A stretch of 64,000 nucleotides of DNA from Caldilinea sp. CFX5 (lineage in GTDB: Bacteria > Chloroflexota > Anaerolineae > Caldilineales > Caldilineaceae): NCBI GenBank assembly GCA_021405325.1, contig QWII01000058.1:62001-126000 (forward strand). The letters run 5' to 3'. Below the pieces are notes generated by a model. That model was given only the letters and a program-made list of their open reading frames with translations. It did not search any database and was not told where the DNA came from. Of this stretch, positions 8,802-18,121 are shown piece by piece. Position 1 is the stretch's first letter. The number at the start of each line of letters is the position of its first letter. A program made the translations under genes and the position numbers.

Positions 8802-11609
8802 ATGCACCGCTCCAAACCATCGGCTGCCCGCGTTCATACAGTCGTTTTGGCTGTCTATACGCTGGCAGCCCTCTTGCTCACCTGGCCGCTTTTCCGCCAC
8901 TTTACCACCCACGTCCCCGGCGATGGGATTGACGATCCCTCGCTGGCGTGGAACTTGTGGTGGATCAAGGAGCGCCTGATCGACCAGCGCAACCTGGACA
9001 TCTTCCATGTTGACTGGATGTTTCATCCGATCAACATCAACCTGGGGTTTTACACCCTGACGCCACTCAACGGATTCCTTAGCGTTCCATTCCAAACGGC
9101 TTTCAGCCTGATCATTGCGAGTAACCTGATTCTGCTCTCGTCGTTTGTTATCGGCGGTTTTGGGGCTTACTTACTAGCAACGCAAGAACTGAAAACACAA
9201 AACGTAAACCTGAAACAGGTGACCCTGGCGGCGTTTTGCGCCGGTTTTGTCTATGCGTTTGCGTCGTCGAAACTGTTTTATGTGAGCCTGGGTCAGTTTA
9301 ACATTGCCAGCAGTCAGTGGGTTCCTTTCTGTGCGCTCTATCTGCTGCGCCTGAGTCGCGCGACGAGTTGGCGCAGTGGATTACACAACGCTTGTCTAGC
9401 CGGTCTTTTTCTCACGCTGCAAGCGTGGGCCGAACTCACCTATGCCTCCTTCCTACTCATCTTCGCCGCCCTGGTTTTCCTTTGGTCACTTTTCACCGGT
9501 TCACGCAACACGCAACACCCTTCAACTTTGCTCAGGGCAAGCGTATCACGAGTCATGAATTTCATCATCTGCGGTTTCGTCTTCGCCATTGGCATTGCCC
9601 CTTTCCTCTGGGCGATGATTCCCGATCTGCGGCGCGAGGGTGATTTTTTTGCCAGCGGCGGCGGCTTTGCGGATACGTTCAGCGCCGATCTGGCCGGGTA
9701 CTTGTTACCGACGCGGTTGCATCCATTTTTTGGCGATTGGGTGATTGGATTATCGTTTCCCAATGATAAAGGGCAGCAAATTTTTCTAGGCTATAGTGTC
9801 ATGCTTCTGGCAATCATCGGCAGTGTTGCGCTGGCCCGTCGATCACAACAACGGTGGTGGGGCGCTTTTTGGCTGGTGGCAACGCTTTTCTTCGGCTGGA
9901 TGACGCTGGGCGCGCAGGTACGCTGGTTGGGTGACCCATTGCCGATTTCCGGCCCTTTTGACCTCGTCAGTCGCCTCCCCTTCTTTAGCGGCAATCGCTA
10001 CCCCAGCCGTTATAGTGTGCTGTTGCTGCTCTGTGTGGCGGTTTTGGTAGGGGCGGGGGTTGCTTGGTTATTACAGAGAGTTGAAGACAGGAAGACAGGA
10101 AGACAAGAAGACAAGAAGACAAGAAGCGGTGTGTGGCGACGCGGTGCGGTTGGCGGGGTTGTGATGCTGTTCCTGTTGGAGCATCTATCAATCCCGTTGC
10201 CGTTGAGTGATTTTCGGACGCCGCCCCTCTATGAACGGCTGGCGGCGGAACCAGGGGATTTTGCCGTGCTGGAATTGCCGACTGGCTGGCGCAACGGGGC
10301 GCGAGTGTTGGGCAAATCGGATATTTTGATTATGATGCAGCAGTGGTATCAAACCACGCATGGCAAGCGGCGGTTGGGGGGCAATACCAGTCGCAATCCT
10401 CCCTATAAGTTTCAATATTTTACTGGCGCCCTGCTAATTGGCGACCTGATTGCCCTCATGAATGCCGAACCGAATAGCACGCCGGCCAACGCCGAGATTG
10501 CACGCGTGGTGGATCGTGAACTAGACACAATCATCGCACGAAATCGTCCAATAGCGGGTCAGGTGCTTGACTTCCTGAAAGTGCGCTATGTGACTGTCCA
10601 TGTTGAAAAGTCACCGCCGGCACTGTTGCGCTTTGTCGATGAGGCGCTGCCGTTGACACTGGTCGAGGAGTGGCACGGCAATGATTGGAGCGGGGCAGCG
10701 AGTACGATCCGCTTGTACCAGGTCAATCCCACTGATGCCAAAAGCTGGGCGATTAACCTGGCAACACCAGAAGGTCAACTGTATCTGGCCGAAGGGTGGT
10801 CGGCCCTGGCGACGGATGGCGTGCGCTATGCCACTCGTCCCTGTGCAACCATCATGCTGAATTTGCCCGCAACGGGTGGACAACTGGCCTTTGAACTGCC
10901 GGGGCCGCAACAAAATGCGATGATTTATTTGAATGGTCAGTTGTTAGCCGGCGCAACCTTGCCGGCGCCGGATCTGCGGACAACACTACAGACGCCAGCG
11001 GGATCGACTGACGCCTTCAGCGACCGCGTCGAGCTTTGTTTTGAGCGTCGCACACCGCTGGTAGAGCTTGCAGCAACAGGGACAAAACAGGGCTGGCCGA
11101 TTGGGAAGACGGGCGTCACCCTCAACCATTCGCTAGTTGTGCAGAGCGCCGGCAACGATGTCGGCAACTTTGCTCATATCTTTGTCGATGGCGTGGAGGT
11201 GAGTCCAAATCAGGTGGGCTATAATCTGGTGGCGTTAGATGCAGCAGGGGTTGTGCAGAGTAGCAAAACCTTCAACACCCTGGCCTCACCGGAGGAAAGT
11301 CAGGCGTTAGCCGATTGGTTGCAGCCGTGGCCGGCGGGAACGATCATTGCCGGTGCGGTGCGTGATGAGGCAAGTATGAATCTCACAGAAACGGCGGTCA
11401 ATGCCCTGAAAACCATCGGGCTTACCACCGACTTGCGTGAGCGCTTCCGCTGGAGCCATGCGTTTGTTGGAGTGGTTGGCGCAACGCCAGGGTCAGCCTT
11501 GGAAGCGGCTACACTGTTGCAACCCGCCGCAGTCTCGGTTGGCATTGCTGTTGACGCACCGACTGTTTATGGCGGGGTTGGCCGCATTCAGTTCACGGCG
11601 AATCCGTAA
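8802..11609 (+). CDS. large multi-pass membrane protein, GT-C-like
   Basis: 935 residues from ATG 8802 (GTG at 8799 is also possible). The N-terminal half has about ten membrane segments, the first at residues 12-32, then a long loop (PGDGIDDPSLAWNLWW) in the position where GT-C glycosyltransferases carry their acidic catalytic residues. The C-terminal half (from about 460) is a soluble, beta-rich domain ending near residue 935. The architecture suggests transfer of a lipid-linked sugar, or a related envelope task; no specific family was recognised. Codons for residues about 428-443 contain five copies of an 8-bp repeat that would shift the frame if copy number changed. Sugar genes follow downstream. 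Confidence 0.6.
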   Translation: MHRSKPSAARVHTVVLAVYTLAALLLTWPLFRHFTTHVPGDGIDDPSLAWNLWWIKERLIDQRNLDIFHVDWMFHPININLGFYTLTPLNGFLSVPFQTAFSLIIASNLILLSSFVIGGFGAYLLATQELKTQNVNLKQVTLAAFCAGFVYAFASSKLFYVSLGQFNIASSQWVPFCALYLLRLSRATSWRSGLHNACLAGLFLTLQAWAELTYASFLLIFAALVFLWSLFTGSRNTQHPSTLLRASVSRVMNFIICGFVFAIGIAPFLWAMIPDLRREGDFFASGGGFADTFSADLAGYLLPTRLHPFFGDWVIGLSFPNDKGQQIFLGYSVMLLAIIGSVALARRSQQRWWGAFWLVATLFFGWMTLGAQVRWLGDPLPISGPFDLVSRLPFFSGNRYPSRYSVLLLLCVAVLVGAGVAWLLQRVEDRKTGRQEDKKTRSGVWRRGAVGGVVMLFLLEHLSIPLPLSDFRTPPLYERLAAEPGDFAVLELPTGWRNGARVLGKSDILIMMQQWYQTTHGKRRLGGNTSRNPPYKFQYFTGALLIGDLIALMNAEPNSTPANAEIARVVDRELDTIIARNRPIAGQVLDFLKVRYVTVHVEKSPPALLRFVDEALPLTLVEEWHGNDWSGAASTIRLYQVNPTDAKSWAINLATPEGQLYLAEGWSALATDGVRYATRPCATIMLNLPATGGQLAFELPGPQQNAMIYLNGQLLAGATLPAPDLRTTLQTPAGSTDAFSDRVELCFERRTPLVELAATGTKQGWPIGKTGVTLNHSLVVQSAGNDVGNFAHIFVDGVEVSPNQVGYNLVALDAAGVVQSSKTFNTLASPEESQALADWLQPWPAGTIIAGAVRDEASMNLTETAVNALKTIGLTTDLRERFRWSHAFVGVVGATPGSALEAATLLQPAAVSVGIAVDAPTVYGGVGRIQFTANP
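10083..10122 (+). repeat. 5 x 8-bp tandem repeat inside a gene
   Basis: GAAGACAG occurs twice and GAAGACAA three times in a row, then a partial copy. It encodes a Lys/Arg/Asp-rich stretch in the cytoplasmic-looking loop of the membrane protein. As 8 is not a multiple of 3, gain or loss of one unit breaks the frame. Confidence 0.85.
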
Positions 11610-11629
11610 AGATTGTGTTGCGTCGCCCA

Positions 11630-11705
11630 ATATCACCGCGAATCAGGAGGATTAGCGAATCGCGTCAGGAAAAAATTCGCTAATCCTCCTGATTCGCGGT
11701 GATAT
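11630..11705. repeat. 31-bp-stem palindrome
   Basis: The arms start ATATCACCGCGAATCAGG and are perfectly complementary over about 31 bp, with a loop of about 14. It begins 20 bp after the membrane-protein stop and ends just before the next gene's ribosome site. Confidence 0.85.
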
Positions 11706-11721
11706 GTACAAGGAGCATTCC

Positions 11722-11895
11722 ATGATTCTACATTCTTCGCCCGCCGATCAAGCAAAAGGCTGGTTGGTCGGCCCGTGGAATTCAGCGGTTCTGCTCCCGG
11801 TCGGCTATGCCAATGATTATTTTCACTTTGTGGTCCAGACGCCCTTTGTTCCCGGCGATAAGATTGCTGTAATTGAAAAAAGCGAGGAAGTGTAA
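11722..11895 (+). CDS. short cupin remnant (internally deleted)
   Basis: 57 residues; the ATG at 11722 has AAGGAG 7 bases upstream. KGWLVGPWNSAVLLPVGYAN resembles the N-terminus, and DYFHFVVQTPFVPGDK the C-terminus, of small cupins found in sugar-nucleotide operons; the metal-binding HxH core that should lie between GYAN and DYFHF is missing. The stop overlaps the start of the next gene as TAATG, so it is still translated in register with the operon. It is either a deletion relic kept for translational coupling, or a novel short protein if my recollection of the parent family is wrong. Confidence 0.5.
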   Translation: MILHSSPADQAKGWLVGPWNSAVLLPVGYANDYFHFVVQTPFVPGDKIAVIEKSEEV

Positions 11896-12917
11896 TGGTG
11901 CTTGGAGCAAAACCCGTTCGTCTGGCCCAGGTTGGCTACGGCTACTGGGGACCGAATCTGGCGCGTAATTTTGCGCAATTGCCGGGGGCCGAACTCACCT
12001 ACATGGTCGATGCTAGCGCCGAAGCGCGAAGCACAGCCCAGCGCCTTTATGGGTGCAAAGCCGTCGCAACGCTGGATGAAGCCCTGGCCGATCCGCTGGT
12101 GGATGCAGTTGTGTTGGCAACGCCGGCACGCACCCACCATGCGCTGGGGACGGCGGCGCTCAATGCCGGTAAACATCTCTTGATCGAAAAGCCGTTGGCG
12201 ATGAGCGTTGCCGAAGGGCAGGCATTGGTGCAACTGGCGGCGCAACGGGAACGCATTCTCATGGTCGGTCACGTCTTTGAGTATAACCCGGCGGTGCATT
12301 ATATCAAACGGGCGCTCGAAGCTGGTGATTTGGGCGAGGTCTACTACCTGTACAGTCGTCGCGTTAACCTGGGCCGAGTGCAGAGTGACATCAATGCGCT
12401 CTGGAGCATCGCGCCACATGACATTTCGATTGCCATCTACCTCTTGGGGCAAGCGCCAGTGGCGGTCAGTTGTCATGGCGCGGCCTGTCTCAATGGGCAG
12501 GTGGAGGATGTGGTCTTTTTGACGCTGCATTTTCCCGGCAATGTCCTCTGTCATATCCATGTCAGTTGGCTTGACCCCAGTAAAACGCGCGAGATGACGG
12601 TGGTCGGCAGCCGCAAGATGATTGTCTATGACGATGTCGCTACCGAGGGCAAGGTGCGCATCTATGATAAAGGGGCTTATCGCAAGGGCGATCCCATCTA
12701 TGGCGAATTTCAGTATAAGCTGCACAGCGGCGACATCTGGATTCCCCGGATCGACATGCAGGAACCGCTCAGGTTGGAGTGCACGCATTTTGTTGAGTGC
12801 ATCCGTGAAGGGAAACAACCGCAGACCGACGGTGAAAATGGGCTGCGGGTGGTGCGAGTGCTGGAGGCCGGTCAACAGAGTCTCAACAACGGCGGCATGA
12901 AAGTAGAACTTGCTTGA
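11895..12917 (+). CDS. Gfo/Idh/MocA-family sugar dehydrogenase
   Basis: 340 residues. N-terminal Rossmann fold with GYGYWGPNLARNF (residues 14-26) for NAD(P), and the family Glu-Lys-Pro motif EKPLAM (about 98-103) whose Lys is catalytic. The C-terminal alpha/beta domain includes APHDISIAIYLLG (about 175). With the DegT aminotransferase downstream it resembles WlbA/WlbC-type pairs that oxidise and aminate UDP-HexNAc uronates, giving amino sugars for surface glycans; that substrate is inferred. An Rpn-type nuclease gene now separates the two partners. Confidence 0.8.
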   Translation: MVLGAKPVRLAQVGYGYWGPNLARNFAQLPGAELTYMVDASAEARSTAQRLYGCKAVATLDEALADPLVDAVVLATPARTHHALGTAALNAGKHLLIEKPLAMSVAEGQALVQLAAQRERILMVGHVFEYNPAVHYIKRALEAGDLGEVYYLYSRRVNLGRVQSDINALWSIAPHDISIAIYLLGQAPVAVSCHGAACLNGQVEDVVFLTLHFPGNVLCHIHVSWLDPSKTREMTVVGSRKMIVYDDVATEGKVRIYDKGAYRKGDPIYGEFQYKLHSGDIWIPRIDMQEPLRLECTHFVECIREGKQPQTDGENGLRVVRVLEAGQQSLNNGGMKVELA

Positions 12918-12935
12918 AAAGTTCTACACTTTTTG
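12904..12935 (+). terminator. hairpin at the end of the dehydrogenase gene
   Basis: GTAGAAC pairs with GTTCTAC across 11 bases, then ACTTTTTG. It overlaps the last codons. Together with the promoter at 12924-12953 it isolates the following nuclease gene. Confidence 0.45.
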
Positions 12936-12953
12936 TCGCGCTGGTGTATAATG
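12924..12953 (+). promoter_or_regulatory. candidate promoter of the Rpn-type gene
   Basis: A perfect TATAAT at 12948-12953 with a weak TCTACA at 12924-12929, 18 bases apart. Confidence 0.4.
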
Positions 12954-12998
12954 AGCTTCTACGCACTTTAGGAGAATTCGTGGAGATGGGATGTGGTT

Positions 12999-13919
12999 AT
13001 GAGCCGGTATATTGACCCGAAAACAGATTTTGGCTTTAAGCGCCTCTTTGCTCAGGAAGATAGCAAAGATATTCTGAAACAGTTTCTGTTTGATGTTCTT
13101 AAGCTGGCACACCCGATTGAAGAGTTGACCTATATCCCCAATGAACAGTTACCGCAGGGGGCTGATGAGCGGATTGGCGTCTATGATGTCTATTGTAAAG
13201 ACATTCTGGGCCAGCGCTTTGTCGTGGAGATGCAGCGTGGTTCGCAAACCTTTATCCGTGATCGCGTTCTCTACTACAGCACTTTTCCGATTATTCACCA
13301 AGCCAAGAAGGGAACAACTTGGGCGTTTGAGTTGATACCGATCTATTGCATCGCCATTCTCAACTTTGCCATCGATGAGGGGAAGGAGTATTTACGGCGT
13401 GTACAACTGATGGATATCAAGGCCAAGAGCGTCTTTTATGACAAGTTGACCTATGTTTATATCGAGTTGCCCAAGTTTGGCAAGGAGCCAGGTGAACTGA
13501 CGGAGGCAGTCGATAAATGGGTCTATTTACTCAAATATATGCCGGAGTTACAGGACATTCCCGCCGAACTTGCGAACGAACCCTTTACCCATGCCTTTGA
13601 AATTGCCGAGTCTGCCGCCCTTTCGCCCAAGGAACGGATCCTTTATGAAGCCAGCCTGAAAAGTGCGCGCGATGCTTACGCCGAAATCGTCAGCGCTCGA
13701 CAAAAAGGGTGGGAAGAAGGCATGGAAAAGGGCAAAGAAGAAGGTAGAGAAGAAGGTAGAGAAGAAGGCCTATCAGAGGGGCGCCGCTTACAAACAGAGG
13801 CGTTAGCCCGCACGATGGCAGAGCGCGGGTTGGCGATTGCCCTGATAGCCGAGATGACCGGTTTAACTGAAGCACAGATCAAGCAGCTTCGGTCGTCAAC
13901 AGAAATGAGCAACCAGTAA
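12999..13919 (+). CDS. Rpn-family recombination-promoting nuclease/putative transposase
   Basis: 306 residues from ATG 12999 (GTG at 12993 is better spaced from GGAG and is an alternative). The start YIDPKTDFGFKRLF is the hallmark of the PD-(D/E)XK_2/Rpn group; catalytic residues lie in ERIGVYDVYC and RFVVEMQRG (about 58-80). The C-terminal part has the typical EGMEKGKEEGREEGREEG coiled stretch. Family members cut DNA and promote RecA-independent recombination. It has its own promoter, a terminator before it, and only 4 bp before the next gene, so it looks inserted into a sugar-nucleotide operon. Confidence 0.85.
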   Translation: MSRYIDPKTDFGFKRLFAQEDSKDILKQFLFDVLKLAHPIEELTYIPNEQLPQGADERIGVYDVYCKDILGQRFVVEMQRGSQTFIRDRVLYYSTFPIIHQAKKGTTWAFELIPIYCIAILNFAIDEGKEYLRRVQLMDIKAKSVFYDKLTYVYIELPKFGKEPGELTEAVDKWVYLLKYMPELQDIPAELANEPFTHAFEIAESAALSPKERILYEASLKSARDAYAEIVSARQKGWEEGMEKGKEEGREEGREEGLSEGRRLQTEALARTMAERGLAIALIAEMTGLTEAQIKQLRSSTEMSNQ

Positions 13920-13923
13920 CACC

Positions 13924-15036
13924 ATGACCGCAACGATCCCACTAGTTGATCTACAGGCGCAATACGCCGCCATTCGCCCCGCTATCGACAAAGCCATCCA
14001 AAGCGTCATTGACCGCAGCGCCTTTATCATGGGGCCGGATGTACGCCGTTTTGAGGAAGCCTTTGCCGCTTTCTGTGGCGTTGCCCATTGTATCGGCGTG
14101 AGCAATGGCACAGCCGCCTTGGAATTAGCCTTGCGCGCCCTCCAGATCGGCCCCGGCGCTGAAGTGATCACCTCTGCCCACACTTTTATCGCCACCGCTG
14201 AAGCAATCAGCAATGTCGGCGCCAAACCGATCTTTGTCGATATTGACCCGGTTACCTATACCATTACCCCAACCGCCGTGGCCGCTGCGATCACACCGGC
14301 GACACGCGCCATTCTACCGGTTCATCTCTACGGACAACCAGCAGATATGTGCGCTCTTAATGAAGTAGCCAAAGCGCATGGTCTGGCGGTGATTGAGGAC
14401 GCCGCCCAAGCCCACGGCGCCACCTGGCAGGGGCAACGCACGGGTAATTTGGCCGACATCGCCTGTTTTAGCTTCTACCCCGGCAAAAACCTGGGCGCCT
14501 ATGGTGATGCCGGTGCGGTTACAACCAATGATAGCAAGCTGGCGGAAACGGTACGCCTCTTACGCAATCATGGGCGACGCTCCAAATATGTCCATGACGT
14601 AGTGGGGGCCAACGAACGGATCGACACCTTGCAGGCTGCCATTCTGGCCGCCAAATTACCCTATCTGCGTGACTGGACAAGCTGTCGCCAACGGCTGGCG
14701 GCGCGGTATAATACCTTGTTGGCGGATGCCGATGTCGTCTTGCCGACGGTTGCAGCAGACGCCACCTCGGCGTGGCATCTCTACGTCATTCGCACCCCGC
14801 GCCGTGACGCATTGTTGCACTTTTTCAAAGAACAGGGCGTTGAAGCAGGAATTCATTACCCGGTACCGCTCCATCTTCAACCAGCCTACGCCGATCTTGG
14901 CTACCAGCGCGGCGACCTACCTTTCACTGAAGCGGTGGCTGATACCTGTCTCAGCCTACCCCTCTACCCCGAAATGACCGAAGCACAACAGGATCGGGTA
15001 GTTGCTCTACTGTACACCTTCCTACAAGCAAGTTAA
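13924..15036 (+). CDS. DegT/DnrJ/EryC1/StrS-family sugar aminotransferase
   Basis: 370 residues, normal length. PLP enzyme that aminates nucleotide-linked keto sugars. Visible marks: [13 protein letters not shown] (about 59-71), [11 protein letters not shown] (about 157-167, Asp contacts PLP), and the Schiff-base Lys in [13 protein letters not shown] (about 181-193). The ending with [12 protein letters not shown] is also standard. It starts 4 bp after the nuclease stop with no clear ribosome site. Most likely partner: the dehydrogenase at 11895-12917. Confidence 0.85.
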   Translation: MTATIPLVDLQAQYAAIRPAIDKAIQSVIDRSAFIMGPDVRRFEEAFAAFCGVAHCIGVSNGTAALELALRALQIGPGAEVITSAHTFIATAEAISNVGAKPIFVDIDPVTYTITPTAVAAAITPATRAILPVHLYGQPADMCALNEVAKAHGLAVIEDAAQAHGATWQGQRTGNLADIACFSFYPGKNLGAYGDAGAVTTNDSKLAETVRLLRNHGRRSKYVHDVVGANERIDTLQAAILAAKLPYLRDWTSCRQRLAARYNTLLADADVVLPTVAADATSAWHLYVIRTPRRDALLHFFKEQGVEAGIHYPVPLHLQPAYADLGYQRGDLPFTEAVADTCLSLPLYPEMTEAQQDRVVALLYTFLQAS

Positions 15037-15038
15037 CC

Positions 15039-15092
15039 CAGGGGGCGCATCGTAGGGGCATGATAGTTCATGCCCCTACGATGCGCCCCCTG
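15039..15092. repeat. palindrome at the start of the glycosyltransferase gene
   Basis: Arms CAGGGGGCGCATCGTAGGGG and complement form a near-perfect stem of about 25 bp with a tiny loop. The open frame of the next gene runs through its right arm, so the gene start is uncertain. Confidence 0.85.
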
Positions 15093-15110
15093 TCATTTTC
15101 AATCGGTATC

Positions 15111-16088
15111 ATGGCGCAAAGCAACACGCAACACGCAACACGCATCAAAATCAGTGTCGTCGTTCCTGCCCGCAACGAGGAAGGCACCATCGCCCAGGTT
15201 GTCAAACGTAGCTACCAAGCTTTTGCCGAATTGGGATGTACCGGGGAAGTCTTAGTGGTCAACGACGGCAGCCGCGATGGCACTGGTGCGATCCTGGCCG
15301 AGTTACAAGACCAACACCCCACCTTGCGCGTCTTCACCCACCGCCGCAGTCAGGGCATGACGGCTGGGTTGCAAACCATGTTTAGCGCCAGTCTAGGGGA
15401 AATCGTGATTCTGATTCCCGCCGACATGGAGTCTGATCCTTTGTTGGATGTGCCGGCATTGGTGCATCACCTGGAAGCGCATGATCTCGATGTGGTCGCC
15501 GGCTGGCGACAGGGGCGGCGTGACAGCAAAGTATTAGCGAGTCAGGTCTACAATCTGGTCATGCGGTCAATGGCCAATGTGCCGGTGCATGACGGCAACT
15601 GGATCAAGGCCATGCGCCGCGAAGTCATTGAAAGCCTCCCCCCCTTGCGCAGCGACTGGCACCGTTTTTTGCTCATGATCGCGGCCCATCAGGGGTTTCG
15701 CTTGGGCGAAGTGCCGACCCATTACCAGCCGCGCCCCGCCGGTAGCAGCAAGTTTGGTTGGGAACGCATTCCGATTAGCTTTTTGGATGTGTTGGTATTG
15801 AAGTTTCTGCTCACCTTTAGCCAAAAGCCCATGCGCTTCTTTGGTGGGTTGGGGTTGGCTGGTATGGTTCTCAGCCTGCTGACCTTTCTCTATTTGACGG
15901 GCCTATACATCTTTGCCGAGACGCAGCAACGACCCATCTTTATTGCCGCCGGTGTACTTGCAATCATCAGCGTACTGCTCTTGCTCGTCGGCTTTCTGGC
16001 CGAGTTAATTGTCAGCCAGGGCGAACGGATCGGGGTTTTGGAACGGCAGTTGAAAGCGCAAGTTCTACAAACAGAGGATAGCCGATGA
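15111..16088 (+). CDS. polyprenyl-phosphate-type GT2 glycosyltransferase
   Basis: 325 residues from ATG 15111; earlier ATGs (15060, 15081) lie in the palindrome. The GT-A core shows [13 protein letters not shown] at the start, NDGSRDGT (about 51), and PADMESDP (about 103), a DxD-like site. Two C-terminal membrane helices (about 248-275 and 283-305) place it in the dolichol/undecaprenyl-phosphate sugar transferase group (DPM1/GtrB-like). It would load a sugar on lipid carrier for GT-C enzymes such as the one at 8802-11609. It overlaps the acetyltransferase start as ATGA. Confidence 0.8.
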   Translation: MAQSNTQHATRIKISVVVPARNEEGTIAQVVKRSYQAFAELGCTGEVLVVNDGSRDGTGAILAELQDQHPTLRVFTHRRSQGMTAGLQTMFSASLGEIVILIPADMESDPLLDVPALVHHLEAHDLDVVAGWRQGRRDSKVLASQVYNLVMRSMANVPVHDGNWIKAMRREVIESLPPLRSDWHRFLLMIAAHQGFRLGEVPTHYQPRPAGSSKFGWERIPISFLDVLVLKFLLTFSQKPMRFFGGLGLAGMVLSLLTFLYLTGLYIFAETQQRPIFIAAGVLAIISVLLLLVGFLAELIVSQGERIGVLERQLKAQVLQTEDSR

Positions 16089-16642
16089 AAGTCATGGAAA
16101 CGGCGCGCCTTTTATTGCGCGAATTTCGCGAGGGCGACTACGACGATATTCTAGCCAACGTTTACAGCGACCGCGAAGTCTGGGGGATGTACAGCAGCAT
16201 TGGCGACCAGCCGGAAGAGATCCGCCGCCGCTTTCTCAATCGCTGCTATCAACCCGGCAGCGCCGAGTTTGGTTTTCGCGCCGCTGAGTTAAAGGCAACC
16301 GGTCGCGTCATCGGTCAGGTGCATCTCGAACCCCATGTGTTGGCGGGGAATTCTGTTCCCGGCGATGCGCCGTCCCCTTTTGGTTCGATTGAAGTGGAGT
16401 TGGCCTTTGCCTTTGGCAAGCCCTACTGGGGACAGGGTCTGGCCTATGAGGCGTGTCTGGCGATGATCGACTATGCGTTTCTTGACTTGAAATTGCCCCG
16501 TCTGGTAGGTGGCGCCATGACCGACAACAGCCGTTCTATCAACCTGCACCGCCGCCTTGGCTACACTGTCACCCCCGATCCGTTGGACACAAAGTTTGTG
16601 GTAGCCGTCCTGGTGAACCATCGTCTGGCCGCAATTGGTTGA
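16085..16642 (+). CDS. GNAT N-acetyltransferase (RimJ/RimL type)
   Basis: 185 residues. [17 protein letters not shown] at the start and the acetyl-CoA loop [10 protein letters not shown] (about 118-127, a G-x-G/A variant) mark the RimJ/RimL-like GNAT group; [13 protein letters not shown] (about 146-158) is the usual C-terminal signature. It may acetylate a protein N-terminus, an amino sugar or a small amine. ATGA overlap with the glycosyltransferase shows translational coupling, which favours an amino-sugar substrate. Confidence 0.8.
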   Translation: MKVMETARLLLREFREGDYDDILANVYSDREVWGMYSSIGDQPEEIRRRFLNRCYQPGSAEFGFRAAELKATGRVIGQVHLEPHVLAGNSVPGDAPSPFGSIEVELAFAFGKPYWGQGLAYEACLAMIDYAFLDLKLPRLVGGAMTDNSRSINLHRRLGYTVTPDPLDTKFVVAVLVNHRLAAIG

Positions 16643-16646
16643 GTAC

Positions 16647-18113
16647 ATGGAACAAAAGCGCAATTTCACCAGCCGTATTTATCCTGTGTCTAACGCAAAC
16701 CAGTACGCTGCGATTATTATCGGCGCCGGTCCCAACGGACTGGCGGCGGCGATCACTTTAGCCCAGGCCGGTTGTCGCGTCTTGGTATTGGAAGCCAAAG
16801 CAACCGTGGGCGGCGGGTTGCGCACAGGCGAGCTGACCCTGTCCGGTTTTCAGCATGACATCTGCTCGGCCATCCACCCGCTGGGGTTGGGTTCTCCCTT
16901 TTTCCGCAATTTACCACTGGCCGATTTTGGGTTGAACTGGATTCAGCCCACCATTCCTGTCGCCCATCCGCTTGATGATGGCACAGCCGTTGCGCTATAT
17001 CGTTCCTTTGAGGAAACCGCCGCCTCGATTGGGCGTGATGGGCGCGCCTGGCGCTGTTTATTTGAAGCGCTGACAGCCGATTGGGAGAAATTAGCGCCGC
17101 TCCTGTTAGGGCCGTTCCCGCTGCCGCGCCACCCGCTGGCGTTGGCGCAACTGGGCGTGCGGGCGCTCTGGCCGGCGACGGGGTTGGCCGGTTGGCTCTT
17201 TCGCGAAGAACGGGCGAAAGCGCTCTTTGCCGGTCTCGCCGCCCATGCCATTTTGCCATTGGAACAGCCGATCACGGCCGCGTTTGGTCTGATTTTAGGG
17301 ACGCTAGGTCACACGGTGGGCTGGCCTTTGCCGCGTGGCGGTTCGCAGCGGATCGCTGATGCGCTGGCCGGCTACTTGCGGTCGCTTGGCGGGGAAATTG
17401 TCGTGAATCAGCCTGTGCAGACGTTAGCGGAATTGCCGCCGGCCCAGGCCATTTTGCTGGATGTCACGCCGCGCCAGGTGTTGCGGCTGGCCGGCGACCG
17501 GTTGCCCGCCGGCTACCGGCGTCAACTGGAAAAATATCGCTATGGCGCCGGCGTTTTCAAGGTGGATTATGCGCTGGCTGGGCCGGTTCCCTGGCAGGCA
17601 GCGGAGTGCCGAGAAGCTGGGACGGTGCATTTGGGCGGAACCATCGCTGAAATTGCCGCCAGTGAACGAACTTTACGCCAGCAACAACCGGCTGAACGGC
17701 CCTATGTGCTTGTCGCCCAACAAAGCTTGTTTGACGAGACACGCGCCCCTGCTGGTCAACATACGCTCTGGGCCTACTGTCATGTCCCCAACGGCTCTAC
17801 GGTTGATATGACGCAACGGATTGAGGCGCAGATCGAACGGTTCGCCCCCGGTTTTCGTGACCTGATCCTGGCGCGGCATGTTCATAGTCCAGCCGATCTG
17901 GAGCGCTATAACGCTAACTACATCGGTGGCGACATCAATGGCGGTGCGCAAGACCTGGCCCAGTTTTGGACGCGGCCGGCGTTGCGGCTTAATCCCTATA
18001 CAACACCTGTGAAAGGGCTTTACCTCTGTTCCTCATCGACGCCGCCAGGGGGTGGCGTACATGGCATGTGCGGCTTTCATGCGGCGCAAGCTGCCCTACG
18101 CCGCATGAAGTAA
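16647..18113 (+). CDS. FAD-dependent oxidoreductase, phytoene-desaturase/PYROXD2-like
   Basis: 488 residues from ATG 16647, just after the acetyltransferase stop (a TTG start at 16635 would overlap). The dinucleotide site is IIGAGPNGLAAAITLAQAG with LEAKATVGGGLRTGE (residues about 22-60). The C-terminal FAD block is LYLCSSSTPPGGGVHGMCG (about 461-479), typical of the NAD(P)/FAD-dependent phytoene dehydrogenase-like superfamily. Substrate unknown; no carotenoid genes are near. Confidence 0.75.
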   Translation: MEQKRNFTSRIYPVSNANQYAAIIIGAGPNGLAAAITLAQAGCRVLVLEAKATVGGGLRTGELTLSGFQHDICSAIHPLGLGSPFFRNLPLADFGLNWIQPTIPVAHPLDDGTAVALYRSFEETAASIGRDGRAWRCLFEALTADWEKLAPLLLGPFPLPRHPLALAQLGVRALWPATGLAGWLFREERAKALFAGLAAHAILPLEQPITAAFGLILGTLGHTVGWPLPRGGSQRIADALAGYLRSLGGEIVVNQPVQTLAELPPAQAILLDVTPRQVLRLAGDRLPAGYRRQLEKYRYGAGVFKVDYALAGPVPWQAAECREAGTVHLGGTIAEIAASERTLRQQQPAERPYVLVAQQSLFDETRAPAGQHTLWAYCHVPNGSTVDMTQRIEAQIERFAPGFRDLILARHVHSPADLERYNANYIGGDINGGAQDLAQFWTRPALRLNPYTTPVKGLYLCSSSTPPGGGVHGMCGFHAAQAALRRMK

Positions 18114-18121
18114 GCAGCAGG

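Noticed and set aside
12999..13919. Complete insertion sequence around the Rpn-type gene
   Set aside because: No terminal inverted repeats or target duplication could be seen at its borders.
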